Source of the DNA: Luteimicrobium sp042670205
Lineage (GTDB): Bacteria > Actinomycetota > Actinomycetes > Actinomycetales > Cellulomonadaceae
Assembly (NCBI RefSeq): GCF_042670205.1
Contig: NZ_JBHUWD010000003.1
Span: forward strand, 1-64,000
Reading direction: 5' to 3'
Length of the DNA: 64,000 nt
Part shown: in pieces, positions 42,517 to 52,656 of the stretch
Layout: each line of letters begins with the position of its first letter
Position numbering within the stretch: the first letter of the stretch is position 1
The notes under the pieces: generated by a model
Database searches by the model: none
What the model was told of the DNA's origin: nothing
What the model saw: the letters and a program-made list of their open reading frames with translations, nothing else
Program-made: the position numbers and the translations under genes

Positions 42517-43569
42517 TCACTCGCCCGGGTAGACGACGCCGACCTGACGGCGGACCTCGTCGAGCGTACGCATGACGTCGAGCGTCGCCTGCCAGGGCAT
42601 GCGCTCGCTCTCGAGCAGCCCGGCGTCGAGGCAGCGGGCCACCTCGGCGGCCTGGTACTGCTTGCCCTCGCCACGGAAACCGTCGTGGCGGCGCTCCGTG
42701 CCGTCCGCGCGCACGACGGTGAACCCGCCCCCGCCGAACGTCCACGGGTCGGTGACCACGTAGCCCTCGGTGCCACCGATGCGGACCGACTGCGGCGTCT
42801 GCACCCACAGGGACGACTGGACGGACCCGAACCGGCCGTCGCCGAAGTCGAGCCCGACGACGCTCTGGCCGTCCACGCCCGTGTCCGTGAGCGATCCCAC
42901 GGCCTCGACGCGGACCGGCGAGCCGAGCACGTCGTGGGCGAACGACACCGGGTACACACCGACGTCCAGGAGTGCGCCGCCCGCGAGGTGCGGGTTGTAG
43001 AGGCGGTGCTCCGGGTCGTAGGTGAACGCGTGGCCGTAGTCGCCGAGGACGGTGCGGACCTCGCCGATCTCCCCTGCCTCGATCGCCTGGTGGATGCCGG
43101 CGACGTGCGGCAGGAACCGCGTCCACATGGCCTCCATGACGAAGAGCCCGGCCGCGCGCGCGGCGTCGAAGACGTCGCAGGCCTCCGCGTGCGAGCGCGT
43201 GAACGCCTTCTCGACGAGCACCGGCTTGCCCGCGGCCAGGGCCAGGAGGGCGTGCTCGCGGTGGTGCGAGTGCGGGGTGCCGACGTAGACGACGTCCACG
43301 TGCTCGTCCTCGACCAGGTCCTCGTAGCTGGCGTGGGCGCGCCCGGCGTCGTGCGCGGCGGCGAACGCTTCGGCCTTGCGCTGGTCGCGCGACCCGACGG
43401 CCGTGACGCTCCCGTTGGTGAACCGGCGCACGGCCTCCGCGAACGAGCCGGAGATACCTCCGGCCCCGAGGATGCCCCACCGCACGGGCGGCGCCGACCG
43501 GGGATCGGGGGCAAGACCCGCGGCGGCCGCGGATTCCTGCGCGGCCAGGACGACGTCGTCGGTGCTCAT
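42517..43569 (-). CDS. Gfo/Idh/MocA-family oxidoreductase
   Basis: A 350-residue NAD(P)-dependent oxidoreductase. A Rossmann motif WGILGAGGISGSF follows a 28-residue leader. EKAFTRSHAEA has the typical EK pair, and GGALLDVGVYPVSFAHDVLG carries the conserved active-site segment. Substrates in this family are sugars, inositols or dihydrodiols; no specific assignment. It sits just upstream of tmk, with a 53-bp gap, and separates it from topA. Confidence 0.9.
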   Translation of the reverse strand: MSTDDVVLAAQESAAAAGLAPDPRSAPPVRWGILGAGGISGSFAEAVRRFTNGSVTAVGSRDQRKAEAFAAAHDAGRAHASYEDLVEDEHVDVVYVGTPHSHHREHALLALAAGKPVLVEKAFTRSHAEACDVFDAARAAGLFVMEAMWTRFLPHVAGIHQAIEAGEIGEVRTVLGDYGHAFTYDPEHRLYNPHLAGGALLDVGVYPVSFAHDVLGSPVRVEAVGSLTDTGVDGQSVVGLDFGDGRFGSVQSSLWVQTPQSVRIGGTEGYVVTDPWTFGGGGFTVVRADGTERRHDGFRGEGKQYQAAEVARCLDAGLLESERMPWQATLDVMRTLDEVRRQVGVVYPGE

Positions 43570-43631
43570 GCCCCCAGGTTATCCGCGCCGACCGCCCCAC
43601 CCCACCGCGAAGTCCTCCGCCCGCCCACCCC

Positions 43632-43747
43632 GCGAAGTACCCCGGCATCCCGCATACCTCGCGAAGTACCCCGGCATCCCGCATACCTCGCGAAGTACCC
43701 CGGCATCCCGCATACCTCGCGAGGTACCCCGGCACCCCGGGTACTTC
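43632..43747. repeat. Four 29-bp tandem repeats
   Basis: Units 43632-43660, 43661-43689 and 43690-43718 are identical; 43719-43747 is a diverged fourth copy. There are no spacers, so this is not a CRISPR array. The fourth unit is partly palindromic (GAGGTACCCCGG against CCGGGTACTTC). It sits in the 417-bp gap between topA and the Gfo/Idh/MocA gene, which also holds a long inverted repeat. No gene is visible here. Confidence 0.95.
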
Positions 43748-43856
43748 GCGGGAGAACCGGCCACGCGGGCAGTACCGCGCTCCCCGACAACGGAACCCGA
43801 CGCGGCGCCCGACCCCGCGGGCAGGTCGGCGACGACCAAGCCAACCCGGTGCACGA

Positions 43857-43967
43857 GGTCGGGGGTCCGGGGGATGCGCGCGCGACCGTGGCGGGGCTGG
43901 CGGGAGCCGACCGAGGGACGAGCGAGGCGGATGGTAGGTCGCGCGCGCATCCCCCGGACCCCCGACC
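43857..43967. repeat. Inverted repeat with perfect 31-bp arms downstream of topA
   Basis: Arms 43857-43887 and 43937-43967 are exact reverse complements with a 49-nt loop. It begins 20 bases past the topA stop. It may terminate transcription, but arms of this length and perfection exceed what a terminator needs, so a mobile or recombinogenic element is possible. Confidence 0.85.
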
Positions 43968-43986
43968 GGACAGAACCCGAGGGGCC

Positions 43987-46716
43987 TTACTTGGCCTTCG
44001 CCGTCGACCGCGACGACGCACGCCGCGCCGGCTTCTTGGCCGGCCCCTTGGCCCTCTTCTCCGCGAGCAGCTCCTGTGCCCGTTCGGGGGTGATGGCGTC
44101 GACGGCGTCGTCCTTGCGCAGGGTGGCGTTGGTGGTGCCGTCGGTGACGTAGGGGCCGAAGCGCCCGTCCTTGACGACGATGGGCTTGCCGGACACGGGG
44201 TCGTCGCCGAGCTCGCGCAACGGCGGGGCCGCGGTGGCGCCGCGTCCCCGCTTGGGCTGGGCGTAGATGGCGAGGGCCTCGTCGAGGGTGACGGTGAAGA
44301 TCGCTTCCTCGCTGGGCAGGGTCCGGGAGTCGGTGCCCTTCTTGAGGTAGGGCCCGTAGCGCCCGTTCTGGGCGGTGATCTCGGTGCCGGACTCGGGGTC
44401 GGTCCCGACGACGCGCGGCAGGGACAGCAGCGCGAGCGCCTCGTCGAGCGTGATGGTGCCGAGGTCCTGGGACTTGAGCAGCGAGCCGGTGCGCGGCTTG
44501 GGCAGCGCGGCCTTGGCCTTCTTGAGCGCGGCGGCGGACAGCCCGGGCTCGAAGGTCGGCTCCGGGAGGACCTCGGTGACGTACGGCCCGTAGCGGCCAG
44601 CCTTGGCGATGATCGTGTGCCCGGTGGCGGGGTCGACGCCGAGCTCGCGCCCGTCGTCGGCGCCGGCGGCGAGGAGCTCGCGGGCCTTGGCGACGGTGAG
44701 CTCGTCGGGGGCGACGTCGTCGGGGATGGAGGCGCGGGGCGGCGTCTCGCCCTCCTTGACCTCGGCGCCGTTGTCCTCGACGTAGGGCCCGTAGCGGCCG
44801 ATCCGGACCTGGAGGCCCTCGCCGATGTCGATCGAGTTGATGCCGCGCGCGTCGATCTCGCCGAGGTTGTCGACGAGCTCCTTGAGCCCGGCGTCGGCGC
44901 CGTCGGTGCCGTCACCGAAGTAGAACTCGGTGAGCCACGCGACGCGGTCGCGCTGCCCGGCAGCGATCTCGTCGAGGTCCTCCTCCATCTCGGCGGTGAA
45001 CCGGTAGTCGATGAGCTCGCCGAAGTGCTCCTCGAGGAGCCGGACGACGGCGAACGCGATCCAGCTCGGCACGAGCGCCTGGCCGCGGGTCGTGATGTAG
45101 CCGCGGTCCTGGATGGTGGAGATGGTCGACGCGTAGGTCGACGGGCGACCGATGCCGAGCTCCTCGAGCTTCTTGACGAGGCTGGCCTCGGTGTAGCGCG
45201 CGGGCGCGGACGTGGCGTGACCCGCGGCCTCGAGGTCGCTGCCGGTGAGGTCGTCGCCCTCGGCGACGCGCGGGAGGCGCGCCTCCTTCGCGCCGCTGTC
45301 GGCGCCCTCGGCCTCGTCGGTGCCCTCCTCGTACGCGGCGAGGAACCCGCGGAACGTGATGACGGTGCCCGACGCCGCGAACACGGCGTCCGTCCCGGCG
45401 TGCGCGGCGCCGGCCGCGCCCACGGTGCCGGCGATCCGCAGCGACGCCGTCGAACCCTTGGCGTCCGCCATCTGCGAGGCGACGGTGCGCTTCCAGACGA
45501 GCTCGTAGAGGCGGAACTCGTCACCACGGAGCTCGGACGCGACCTGGGCGGGCGTCCGGAACGAGTCGCCCGCGGGGCGGATGGCCTCGTGCGCCTCCTG
45601 CGCGCCCTTCGACTTCGAGACGTACGACCGCGGCGAGGCCGGCACGTACTCGGGGCCGTACAGCTCGGCGGCCTGCCGGCGGGCGGCGTCGGTCGCCTCC
45701 GCGGACAGCGCCGGTGAGTCCGTACGCATGTAGGTGATGTAGCCGTTCTCGTACAGCGACTGCGCGACGCGCATGGTCTGCCGCGACGACCACCGCAGCT
45801 TGCGCCCGGCCTCCTGCTGGAGGGTCGAGGTGGTGAACGGCGCGGTGGGGCGGCGCGTGTACGGCTTGGTCTCGAGCGAACGCACCGTGAACGGCGCGCC
45901 GTCGAGGCCCGCGACGAGCGCGTCGGCGGCGGGCTCGTCGAGCGTGACGACGCGGTCGCGGGTCGCCGCGGCCGTGAGCTGCCCGCGGTCGTCGAAGTCA
46001 CGACCGGTGGCGACGCGCGCCTCGCCGAGCTGCACGAGGCGGGCGCTGAAGTGCTGCCCGGCGTCGGGGCCGCCGTCGGGCGCGAAGCTTCCCGTGAGAT
46101 CCCAGTAGGCGGCGGGGACGAACGCCATGCGCTCGCGCTCCCGCTCGACGACGAGGCGCGTCGCGACGGACTGCACGCGCCCCGCGGACAGGCCCTGGCG
46201 GACCTTGCGCCACAGGACGGGCGAGACCTCGTAGCCGTAGAGACGGTCGAGGATGCGGCGGGTCTCCTGGGCGTCGACGAGGTTCTCGTCGAGGTCGCGC
46301 GTGGTGTCGAGCGCCCGGCGGATGGCCTCGGGCGTGATCTCGTGGAACACCATGCGGCGCACCGGGACCTTGGGCTTGAGCTCCTCGAGCAGGTGCCACG
46401 CGATGGCCTCGCCCTCGCGGTCCTCGTCGGTCGCGAGGTAGAGCTCGTCGGCCGACTTGAGCATCTTCTTGAGCTCACTGACCTTCTTCTTCTTGTCCGG
46501 GTAGACCTCGTAGTACGGCTCGAAGCCGTGCTCGACGTCGACGGCGAACTTCCCGAAGGGGCCCTTCTTCATGTCCGCGGGCAGCTCGGACGGCTGCGGC
46601 AGGTCGCGGATGTGCCCCACGCTCGCCTCGACGTCGAAGCCCTCGCCGAGGTAGCCCGCGATCTTGCGGGCCTTCGTCGGCGACTCGACGATCACGAGCT
46701 TGCGGGATCCGGACAT
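43987..46716 (-). CDS. topA: DNA topoisomerase I
   Basis: A 909-residue type IA topoisomerase. The TOPRIM domain has ESPTKARKI and the DREGE-type TDEDREGEAIAWHLL; the catalytic Tyr329 is in YITYMRTDSPALS. The C-terminal third consists of repeated Gly-rich topoisomerase C-terminal modules (GRYGPYV recurs several times), and the tail is Lys/Arg/Ala-rich. This zinc-finger-free C-terminus is typical of actinobacterial enzymes. ATG follows GGAAG. The PAP2 gene lies 40 bp upstream on the same strand. Confidence 0.97.
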   Translation of the reverse strand: MSGSRKLVIVESPTKARKIAGYLGEGFDVEASVGHIRDLPQPSELPADMKKGPFGKFAVDVEHGFEPYYEVYPDKKKKVSELKKMLKSADELYLATDEDREGEAIAWHLLEELKPKVPVRRMVFHEITPEAIRRALDTTRDLDENLVDAQETRRILDRLYGYEVSPVLWRKVRQGLSAGRVQSVATRLVVERERERMAFVPAAYWDLTGSFAPDGGPDAGQHFSARLVQLGEARVATGRDFDDRGQLTAAATRDRVVTLDEPAADALVAGLDGAPFTVRSLETKPYTRRPTAPFTTSTLQQEAGRKLRWSSRQTMRVAQSLYENGYITYMRTDSPALSAEATDAARRQAAELYGPEYVPASPRSYVSKSKGAQEAHEAIRPAGDSFRTPAQVASELRGDEFRLYELVWKRTVASQMADAKGSTASLRIAGTVGAAGAAHAGTDAVFAASGTVITFRGFLAAYEEGTDEAEGADSGAKEARLPRVAEGDDLTGSDLEAAGHATSAPARYTEASLVKKLEELGIGRPSTYASTISTIQDRGYITTRGQALVPSWIAFAVVRLLEEHFGELIDYRFTAEMEEDLDEIAAGQRDRVAWLTEFYFGDGTDGADAGLKELVDNLGEIDARGINSIDIGEGLQVRIGRYGPYVEDNGAEVKEGETPPRASIPDDVAPDELTVAKARELLAAGADDGRELGVDPATGHTIIAKAGRYGPYVTEVLPEPTFEPGLSAAALKKAKAALPKPRTGSLLKSQDLGTITLDEALALLSLPRVVGTDPESGTEITAQNGRYGPYLKKGTDSRTLPSEEAIFTVTLDEALAIYAQPKRGRGATAAPPLRELGDDPVSGKPIVVKDGRFGPYVTDGTTNATLRKDDAVDAITPERAQELLAEKRAKGPAKKPARRASSRSTAKAK

Positions 46717-46756
46717 GCTTCCTGCTTCCGTTGAGACCGGCGGTGGGTGCGTGGGA

Positions 46757-47821
46757 TCACGCGGCGGCGTGCCGGACCGGGTGGGGTACCGCGGCCGCCG
46801 CCGGCACGGGGCGCGACGTGGTCGCAGTGAGCTGGCGCACGGCGAGGATCAGGGCGAAGACCAGCGAGGTCGCCGCCAGAACACCGAACGCGCCACCAAT
46901 ATACGCAGTCACCTCGGTGGACCGCCGGACCGACCACAGGGCCCCCGCCATCGCGCGGACGGCGGCGTCGACGTCGTGCAGCGCGCTGACCGCGACCGCT
47001 CCCGAGAGGCCCGCCGCGCCGACGAGGACGATCGCCGCGACGTACGAACCGGGGCTGCGCCGCGGCCGTCCCTCCCGGTCGAGCGCAGGGACGTCGAGCG
47101 ACGAGCGGGAGGTGAACGCACACACCACGCCCGTCCACGCGGACACCACGAGCAGCCCGGCGACGACGTCGCTCGGCCGGTGCCACTGGCCCACGAGGGT
47201 CGAGACGCCGGTCGCGGCCGTGGAGGCGGCGCCGAGGAGGGCGACCACGGGCCGGGCGGCGCGCGGCACGACGAGCAGGAGCGCCACGGACACCGACGCG
47301 GCGACCGTCGTGTGGCCGCTCGGCAGCGTGTTGGCGCCCGTCCAGCCCTCGGCGAGGTGGGGCCGGCTGAAGACGTCGGCCTTGAGCACCTGGGTGGTGA
47401 GGTTCGCCCCACCGACCAGGACGGCGACCTGCAGCGCGAGCCACCACCGGCGGCGCAGCAGCGCGACCCCGATGGCGACCACGATCCCCAGCGCGACGAA
47501 GCTCAAGGAGACGACGTCGAGGACGGGCTTCGCGAGCTGCCAGAGGTGGCCCTGACCGTACGTCGCGCCACGGCGGGCGAGCTCGTCGACCCGCTGGCCG
47601 CGGCCGCTGTTCACGAACACCTCCCACAGCACCCACACCCCGACGGAGGAGAGCACCGCGAGGGCGAGCGCCGTCGCCCGCCGCAGCCAGTCGGGCGCGG
47701 ACCCGACGGTCACCCAGCCGGCGGCGTCGTCGGACCGGGCGAGGGGCTGCGACGCGGGCACGGCCGGGCCCGGGACGCCTGCACGGGCGGCCCGGTGGTC
47801 AGCGGATGCCTGCATCGTCAT
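46757..47821 (-). CDS. PAP2-family membrane phosphatase
   Basis: A 354-residue integral membrane protein with about six helices. PAP2 motifs in order are KADVFSRPH (C1), PSGHT (C2) and STLVGQWHRPSDV (C3), with the catalytic His residues present. Family members dephosphorylate lipid phosphates such as undecaprenyl pyrophosphate or phosphatidic acid at the outer face. I started at MTMQAS; an ATG two codons later is possible. Longer frames run into a repeat island. Confidence 0.85.
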   Translation of the reverse strand: MTMQASADHRAARAGVPGPAVPASQPLARSDDAAGWVTVGSAPDWLRRATALALAVLSSVGVWVLWEVFVNSGRGQRVDELARRGATYGQGHLWQLAKPVLDVVSLSFVALGIVVAIGVALLRRRWWLALQVAVLVGGANLTTQVLKADVFSRPHLAEGWTGANTLPSGHTTVAASVSVALLLVVPRAARPVVALLGAASTAATGVSTLVGQWHRPSDVVAGLLVVSAWTGVVCAFTSRSSLDVPALDREGRPRRSPGSYVAAIVLVGAAGLSGAVAVSALHDVDAAVRAMAGALWSVRRSTEVTAYIGGAFGVLAATSLVFALILAVRQLTATTSRPVPAAAAVPHPVRHAAA

Positions 47822-47908
47822 CCGATCACCGTAGGCCACGTTCGTGATGATCTTCGTGAGTTTCCGGCCGCGGAACGTGGACGGCGCGCTGTCGGCGCCG
47901 CTGTGGCC

Positions 47909-48144
47909 GCCGAGTGCGACGCCGCGGTTCGCCGAGTGCGACGCCCGCGGGGTCGGGTTCGCGGGCGGGTGCGGGGTGTGCGCGACCGTCCGGTCGCGCC
48001 GACCGGCACGAGCCCGTGCTCGGAGCCGAAGCAGGCAACCAATCCGGAAGCTCGGCTCCGCCGGCGTACGCGTCACACTCGGCGCACCCCCGCGTCACAC
48101 TCCGCGAGACCCCGCGTCGCACTCGGCGAAGCCCTACGTCACCG

Positions 48145-48147
<3 letters not shown>
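47909..48147. repeat. Repeat island C: flanking tandem repeats and core fragment
   Basis: This 323-bp gap (47822-48144) has no gene. Two 22-bp-period units of GCCGAGTGCGACGC lie on the left (47909 and 47931). A 32-nt fragment of the 117-nt core, inverted relative to copies A and B, follows at 47943-47974. On the right are four 22-bp-period units in opposite orientation (GCGTCAC-ACTCGGCG type) starting at 48070, 48092, 48114 and 48136. The last unit runs into the 3' end of the ATPase gene. The stretch 47975-48069 is unrelated to the other islands. Confidence 0.8.
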
Positions 48148-49229
<1,082 letters not shown>

Positions 49230-49233
<4 letters not shown>

Positions 49234-50312
49234 CGCACGGCCTCCTTGGGCTCCGGAGTCGAGGTGGCGTCGGCCTGCTGGGCCAGGACGGGCGTCGGGT
49301 GGGCGTAGGTGCGCGGCAGGTCGCGGACCTTCGCCGTGAACCCGATGCGCGGACGGATGCCGTGCTTGCGCATCTGGCCCGCCGACATGCCCGCGAGGCG
49401 CAGGCGCGGGTTCACGAACTCGTCGATGCCGAAGTTGATGAGGGTCAGGGCCATGCCGAGGACGGCGACCAGCAGACCGGCGGGGACGAACCACCACCAC
49501 GCGTGCTGGTTGAGGGCCTGGTTGGCCTGCGCCCAGTACAGGACGGTGCCCCAGCTCCAGTCGGTGAGGGACATGACGCCGACGAACGACAGCGTCGTCT
49601 GCGCGAGGACCGCGAACGTGACGGTCGAGACGAAGCTCGACGCGATGATCGCCGTGAGGTTCGGGAGCGTCTCGAACCAGACGATGCGCCACGTTGACTC
49701 GCCGCTGGCGCGCGCGGCCTCGATGAAGTCGCGTCCTCTCAGCGAGAGCGTCTGCGCTCTGAGCACGCGCGCACCCCATGCCCACCCGGTGAACGCCAGG
49801 ACCAGCGCCACGATGATGTTCCCCGCGTCCTCCAGCTGGCTGACGATGATGATGATGAGCGGGATCTGCGGGATGACGAGCACGATGTTGGCGAGCGCCG
49901 AGAGGGTCTCGTCGCCGAGCCCGCCGAGGAAGCCGGCGGTGACACCGAACAGGACCGCGAGGAGCGTCGCGATGACGCCGGCGATGAGGCCGACGAGCAT
50001 GACGCCGCGGGTGCCCACGAGGAGCTGGGAGAACACGTCGCGGCCGAGCTGGTCGGTGCCGAGCCAGTGCGCGCTCGACGGTCCGACGAGCAGGTCGAGC
50101 GACGACGCGTTCGGGTCCTGCGGGGCGATCCACGGGCCGATGATGCCGAGGATCGTGAAGATCACGAGGATGACGAGCCCGGTCATGGACTTGCCGTTGC
50201 GGACGAAGACGAACTTCTTGCGCGCCTTCTTGGCGGCGCCCGTGCCGACGGGGTCGACCTGGGTCTCCGGGTCGAGCGCCACGGCGGCGGGATCGAGGGG
50301 CATGTTCGACAT
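49230..50312 (-). CDS. Opp/Dpp-type ABC permease (DppC-like)
   Basis: A 360-residue membrane protein with an N-terminal OppC-N region (VRNGKSMTGLVILVIFTILGIIGPWIAP) and the binding-protein-dependent transport motif EAARASGESTWRIVWFETLPNL. About six helices. A good AGGAGG precedes the ATG. It partners the permease encoded 1 nt upstream. The C-terminus extends about 70 residues beyond the last helix. Confidence 0.9.
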
Positions 50313-50313
50313 C

Positions 50314-51294
50314 TCAGGCCTCCTGGCGGGTGCGCGGGTCGAGGAAGACGTAGACGACGTCCGCGAGGATGTTCGCGACGAGCACCGACAACGTGATGAC
50401 GAGGAAGATGCCCTGCATGAGCGGGTAGTCGTGGCCACCGATCGCGTTGAAGAGCGCGTAGCCGATGCCCGGGTAGGAGAACACCAGCTCCATGACGAGC
50501 GAGCCGGAGACCACGAAGCCGAGCGAGAGGGCGAAGCCGGAGACCTGCGGGAGGATCGCGTTGCGGGCCGCGTAGCCGAACATCACGAGCCGCTCCGGCA
50601 GGCCCTTGGCCTGGGCGACGGTCACGTAGTCCTCGGACGCGACGGTGACCATCATGTTGCGCATCCCGAGGATCCAGCCGGCGATCGAGGACAGCACGAT
50701 CGTGAGGGCGGGCAGGAAGCCGTGCTGGACGACCGAGACGATGAAGTCCCAGTTCCAGCCCTGCTCGAGGCCGGGCGTGGCACCGCCGGAGCCGGGGAAG
50801 ATCGGCCACGTCACCGCGAACAGCGCGATGAAGAGCAGGCCGAGCCAGAAGTAGGGCACCGACGAGAAGAACGTCGTGACGGGCAGGACCGAGTCCGCCC
50901 AGGTGCCGCGCCGCCAGCCGATCAGGACGCCGATGAGCGAGCCGAGGACGACCGCGATGATCGTCGCGATGCCCACGAGGCCGATCGTCCAGGGCAGCGA
51001 CGTCTTGATGACCTCGCTGACCGGCGTCGGGAACAGCGTGAAGGACGTCCCCAGGTCACCGTGGAGGATCTGGCCCCAGTACTGCCAGTACTGGTCCCAC
51101 AGGCTCTGGTTCTTGTCGAGGCCGAACAGCACGTACAGCGAGTGGACCGCGTCGGTGCTGATCTGGCCCTGGTAGCGGTTGATGAGCGACTGGACGGGGT
51201 CGCCCTTCATGAGGCGCGGGATGAAGAAGTTGATCGTGACCGCGGCCCAGAACGTGAGCGCGTAGAAGCCGATGCGGCGGAGCAGGAACTTCAC
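50314..51294 (-). CDS. Opp/Dpp-type ABC permease (DppB-like)
   Basis: A 326-residue permease beginning VKFLLRRIGFYALTFWAAVTINFFIPRLMKGDP, the OppB-type first helix. The EAA-like loop DYVTVAQAKGLPERLVMFGYAARNAILP contacts the ATPase. The GTG start overlaps the upstream ATPase stop by 4 nt (GTGA). It forms the heterodimeric channel with the next permease. Confidence 0.9.
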   Translation of the reverse strand: MKFLLRRIGFYALTFWAAVTINFFIPRLMKGDPVQSLINRYQGQISTDAVHSLYVLFGLDKNQSLWDQYWQYWGQILHGDLGTSFTLFPTPVSEVIKTSLPWTIGLVGIATIIAVVLGSLIGVLIGWRRGTWADSVLPVTTFFSSVPYFWLGLLFIALFAVTWPIFPGSGGATPGLEQGWNWDFIVSVVQHGFLPALTIVLSSIAGWILGMRNMMVTVASEDYVTVAQAKGLPERLVMFGYAARNAILPQVSGFALSLGFVVSGSLVMELVFSYPGIGYALFNAIGGHDYPLMQGIFLVITLSVLVANILADVVYVFLDPRTRQEA

Positions 51295-52463
51295 CGGGTC
51301 ACCTCCGGGGTGGTCGTCGTGGACGCCGCAGCGGTGTCGACGACGGTCACCGGAACGGCGGCGTCGCCGAGCTCCGGGAGGTCGGCCGTCGACGGGACGA
51401 GGTCGAGGGCGCCGGGCACCTGGGTGGCGTAGCCCCAGCACGCGACCTGACGGCCGCGGCCGATCTCCAGGAGCGGCGGGGTGACGGTGCGGCAGACGTC
51501 GGTCGCGAACGGGCAGCGGGGGGCGAACCGGCAGCCCTCGGGCGGGTTGACCATGTTCGGCGGCTCGCCGCGGCCCCCCGTGCGCTCGGCGGAGACGAGC
51601 TGCTCGGGGTCGGGCGCGGAGCGCACGAGGAGCTGGGTGTACGGGTGGGCCGGTGTCTGGGTGACGGACTCGGAGTCGCCCGTCTCGACCGGCCGGCCGG
51701 CGTACATGACGTACGTGCGGTCCGCGAAGTAGCGGGCCGACGCGATGTCGTGCGTGATGTACAGGATCGCGATGCCGAGACGGTCGCGCAGGTCCTGCAG
51801 GAGGTTGAGGATGCCGATGCGGATCGACACGTCGAGCATCGAGATCGGCTCGTCGGCGAGCAGGACCTCGGGGTCGGCAGCGAGCGCGCGAGCGATCGCC
51901 ACGCGCTGGCGCTGGCCGCCGGACAGCTCGTGGGGGAACTTGTCGATGAACCGGTCCGGGTTGAGCTGGACCCTCTCGAGGAGGCCGCGGAGGGCGTCCT
52001 CGAGGCGCTGGCCGCGCAGGCCCTTCTTGTGGATCCGGAGCGAGCGCGTGAGCGTGTACCGGACCGTGTGGATGGGGTTCAGCGACGCGAACGGGTCCTG
52101 GAAGATCATCTGGACGCGGCGCGCGTACCGGCGGAAGGCCCGGCCGCGCTTCGCGGTCACGTCCTCGCCGTGCAGGAGGATCCGGCCCTCGGTCTGCGGG
52201 TAGAGGCGCGCGAGCACGCGCGCGACCGTCGACTTGCCCGAGCCGGACTCGCCGACGAGCGCCACGACCTGCCCGGAGCGGAGGGCGACGTCGATCCCGT
52301 CGACGGCGTGGACGGCTCCCTTGGCGCGGATGCCGCGCAGCGGGAAGTGCTTGGTCAGGCCGACCGCCTCGAGCACGACGTCGTCGCGTCCTGTGCGGTC
52401 GGCGGTCGGGGCGCCACCGTCGGGGCCGGCGCTCTCGGCGGTGTCTTGGGGGTCGTCACTCAT
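51291..52463 (-). CDS. Opp/Dpp-type ABC transporter ATPase (DppF-like)
   Basis: A 390-residue ATPase. Walker A GESGSGKST, Q-loop MIFQDPFASLNP, LSGGQRQRV and LLADEPISMLD are all intact, and the C-terminal CRFAPRCPFATDVCR is the oligopeptide-transporter Cys motif. The final about 50 residues are a low-complexity tail. It pairs with the other ATPase of the operon. A 193-bp gap separates it from the binding-protein gene upstream. Confidence 0.92.
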   Translation of the reverse strand: MSDDPQDTAESAGPDGGAPTADRTGRDDVVLEAVGLTKHFPLRGIRAKGAVHAVDGIDVALRSGQVVALVGESGSGKSTVARVLARLYPQTEGRILLHGEDVTAKRGRAFRRYARRVQMIFQDPFASLNPIHTVRYTLTRSLRIHKKGLRGQRLEDALRGLLERVQLNPDRFIDKFPHELSGGQRQRVAIARALAADPEVLLADEPISMLDVSIRIGILNLLQDLRDRLGIAILYITHDIASARYFADRTYVMYAGRPVETGDSESVTQTPAHPYTQLLVRSAPDPEQLVSAERTGGRGEPPNMVNPPEGCRFAPRCPFATDVCRTVTPPLLEIGRGRQVACWGYATQVPGALDLVPSTADLPELGDAAVPVTVVDTAAASTTTTPEVTR

Positions 52464-52522
52464 CAGTCACCTGGGGGTCGTTCGCCGCCCGCGACAGCGC
52501 AGTCGGGACGGGGCGGGGGCAC

Positions 52523-52538
52523 GGCGCCCCGGGGCGCC
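52523..52538. other. GC palindrome between binding-protein and ATPase genes
   Basis: GGCGCCCCGGGGCGCC is a perfect palindrome in the 193-bp gap of the importer operon. It is the strongest structure there and may modulate the ratio of binding protein to transporter. No other element stands out. Confidence 0.4.
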
Positions 52539-52656
52539 CGGCCGGGGTCACCCGGAGGTGACGCCCGGCGCGGGCGAGGGGCACCGCTCGAGCAGCGGTG
52601 GGTGGGGGACGATCCCGCCGGCCGACGCACCGAGGCCGACGGGACCGTCTCCCGGC

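Noticed and set aside
43632..43747. CRISPR array
   Set aside because: The 29-bp units are directly adjacent without spacers and no cas genes are present.
47822..48076. N-terminal extension of the PAP2 phosphatase
   Set aside because: The in-frame extension is translated repeat-island sequence without hydrophobic or domain character; the start at 47821 gives a normal PAP2 protein.
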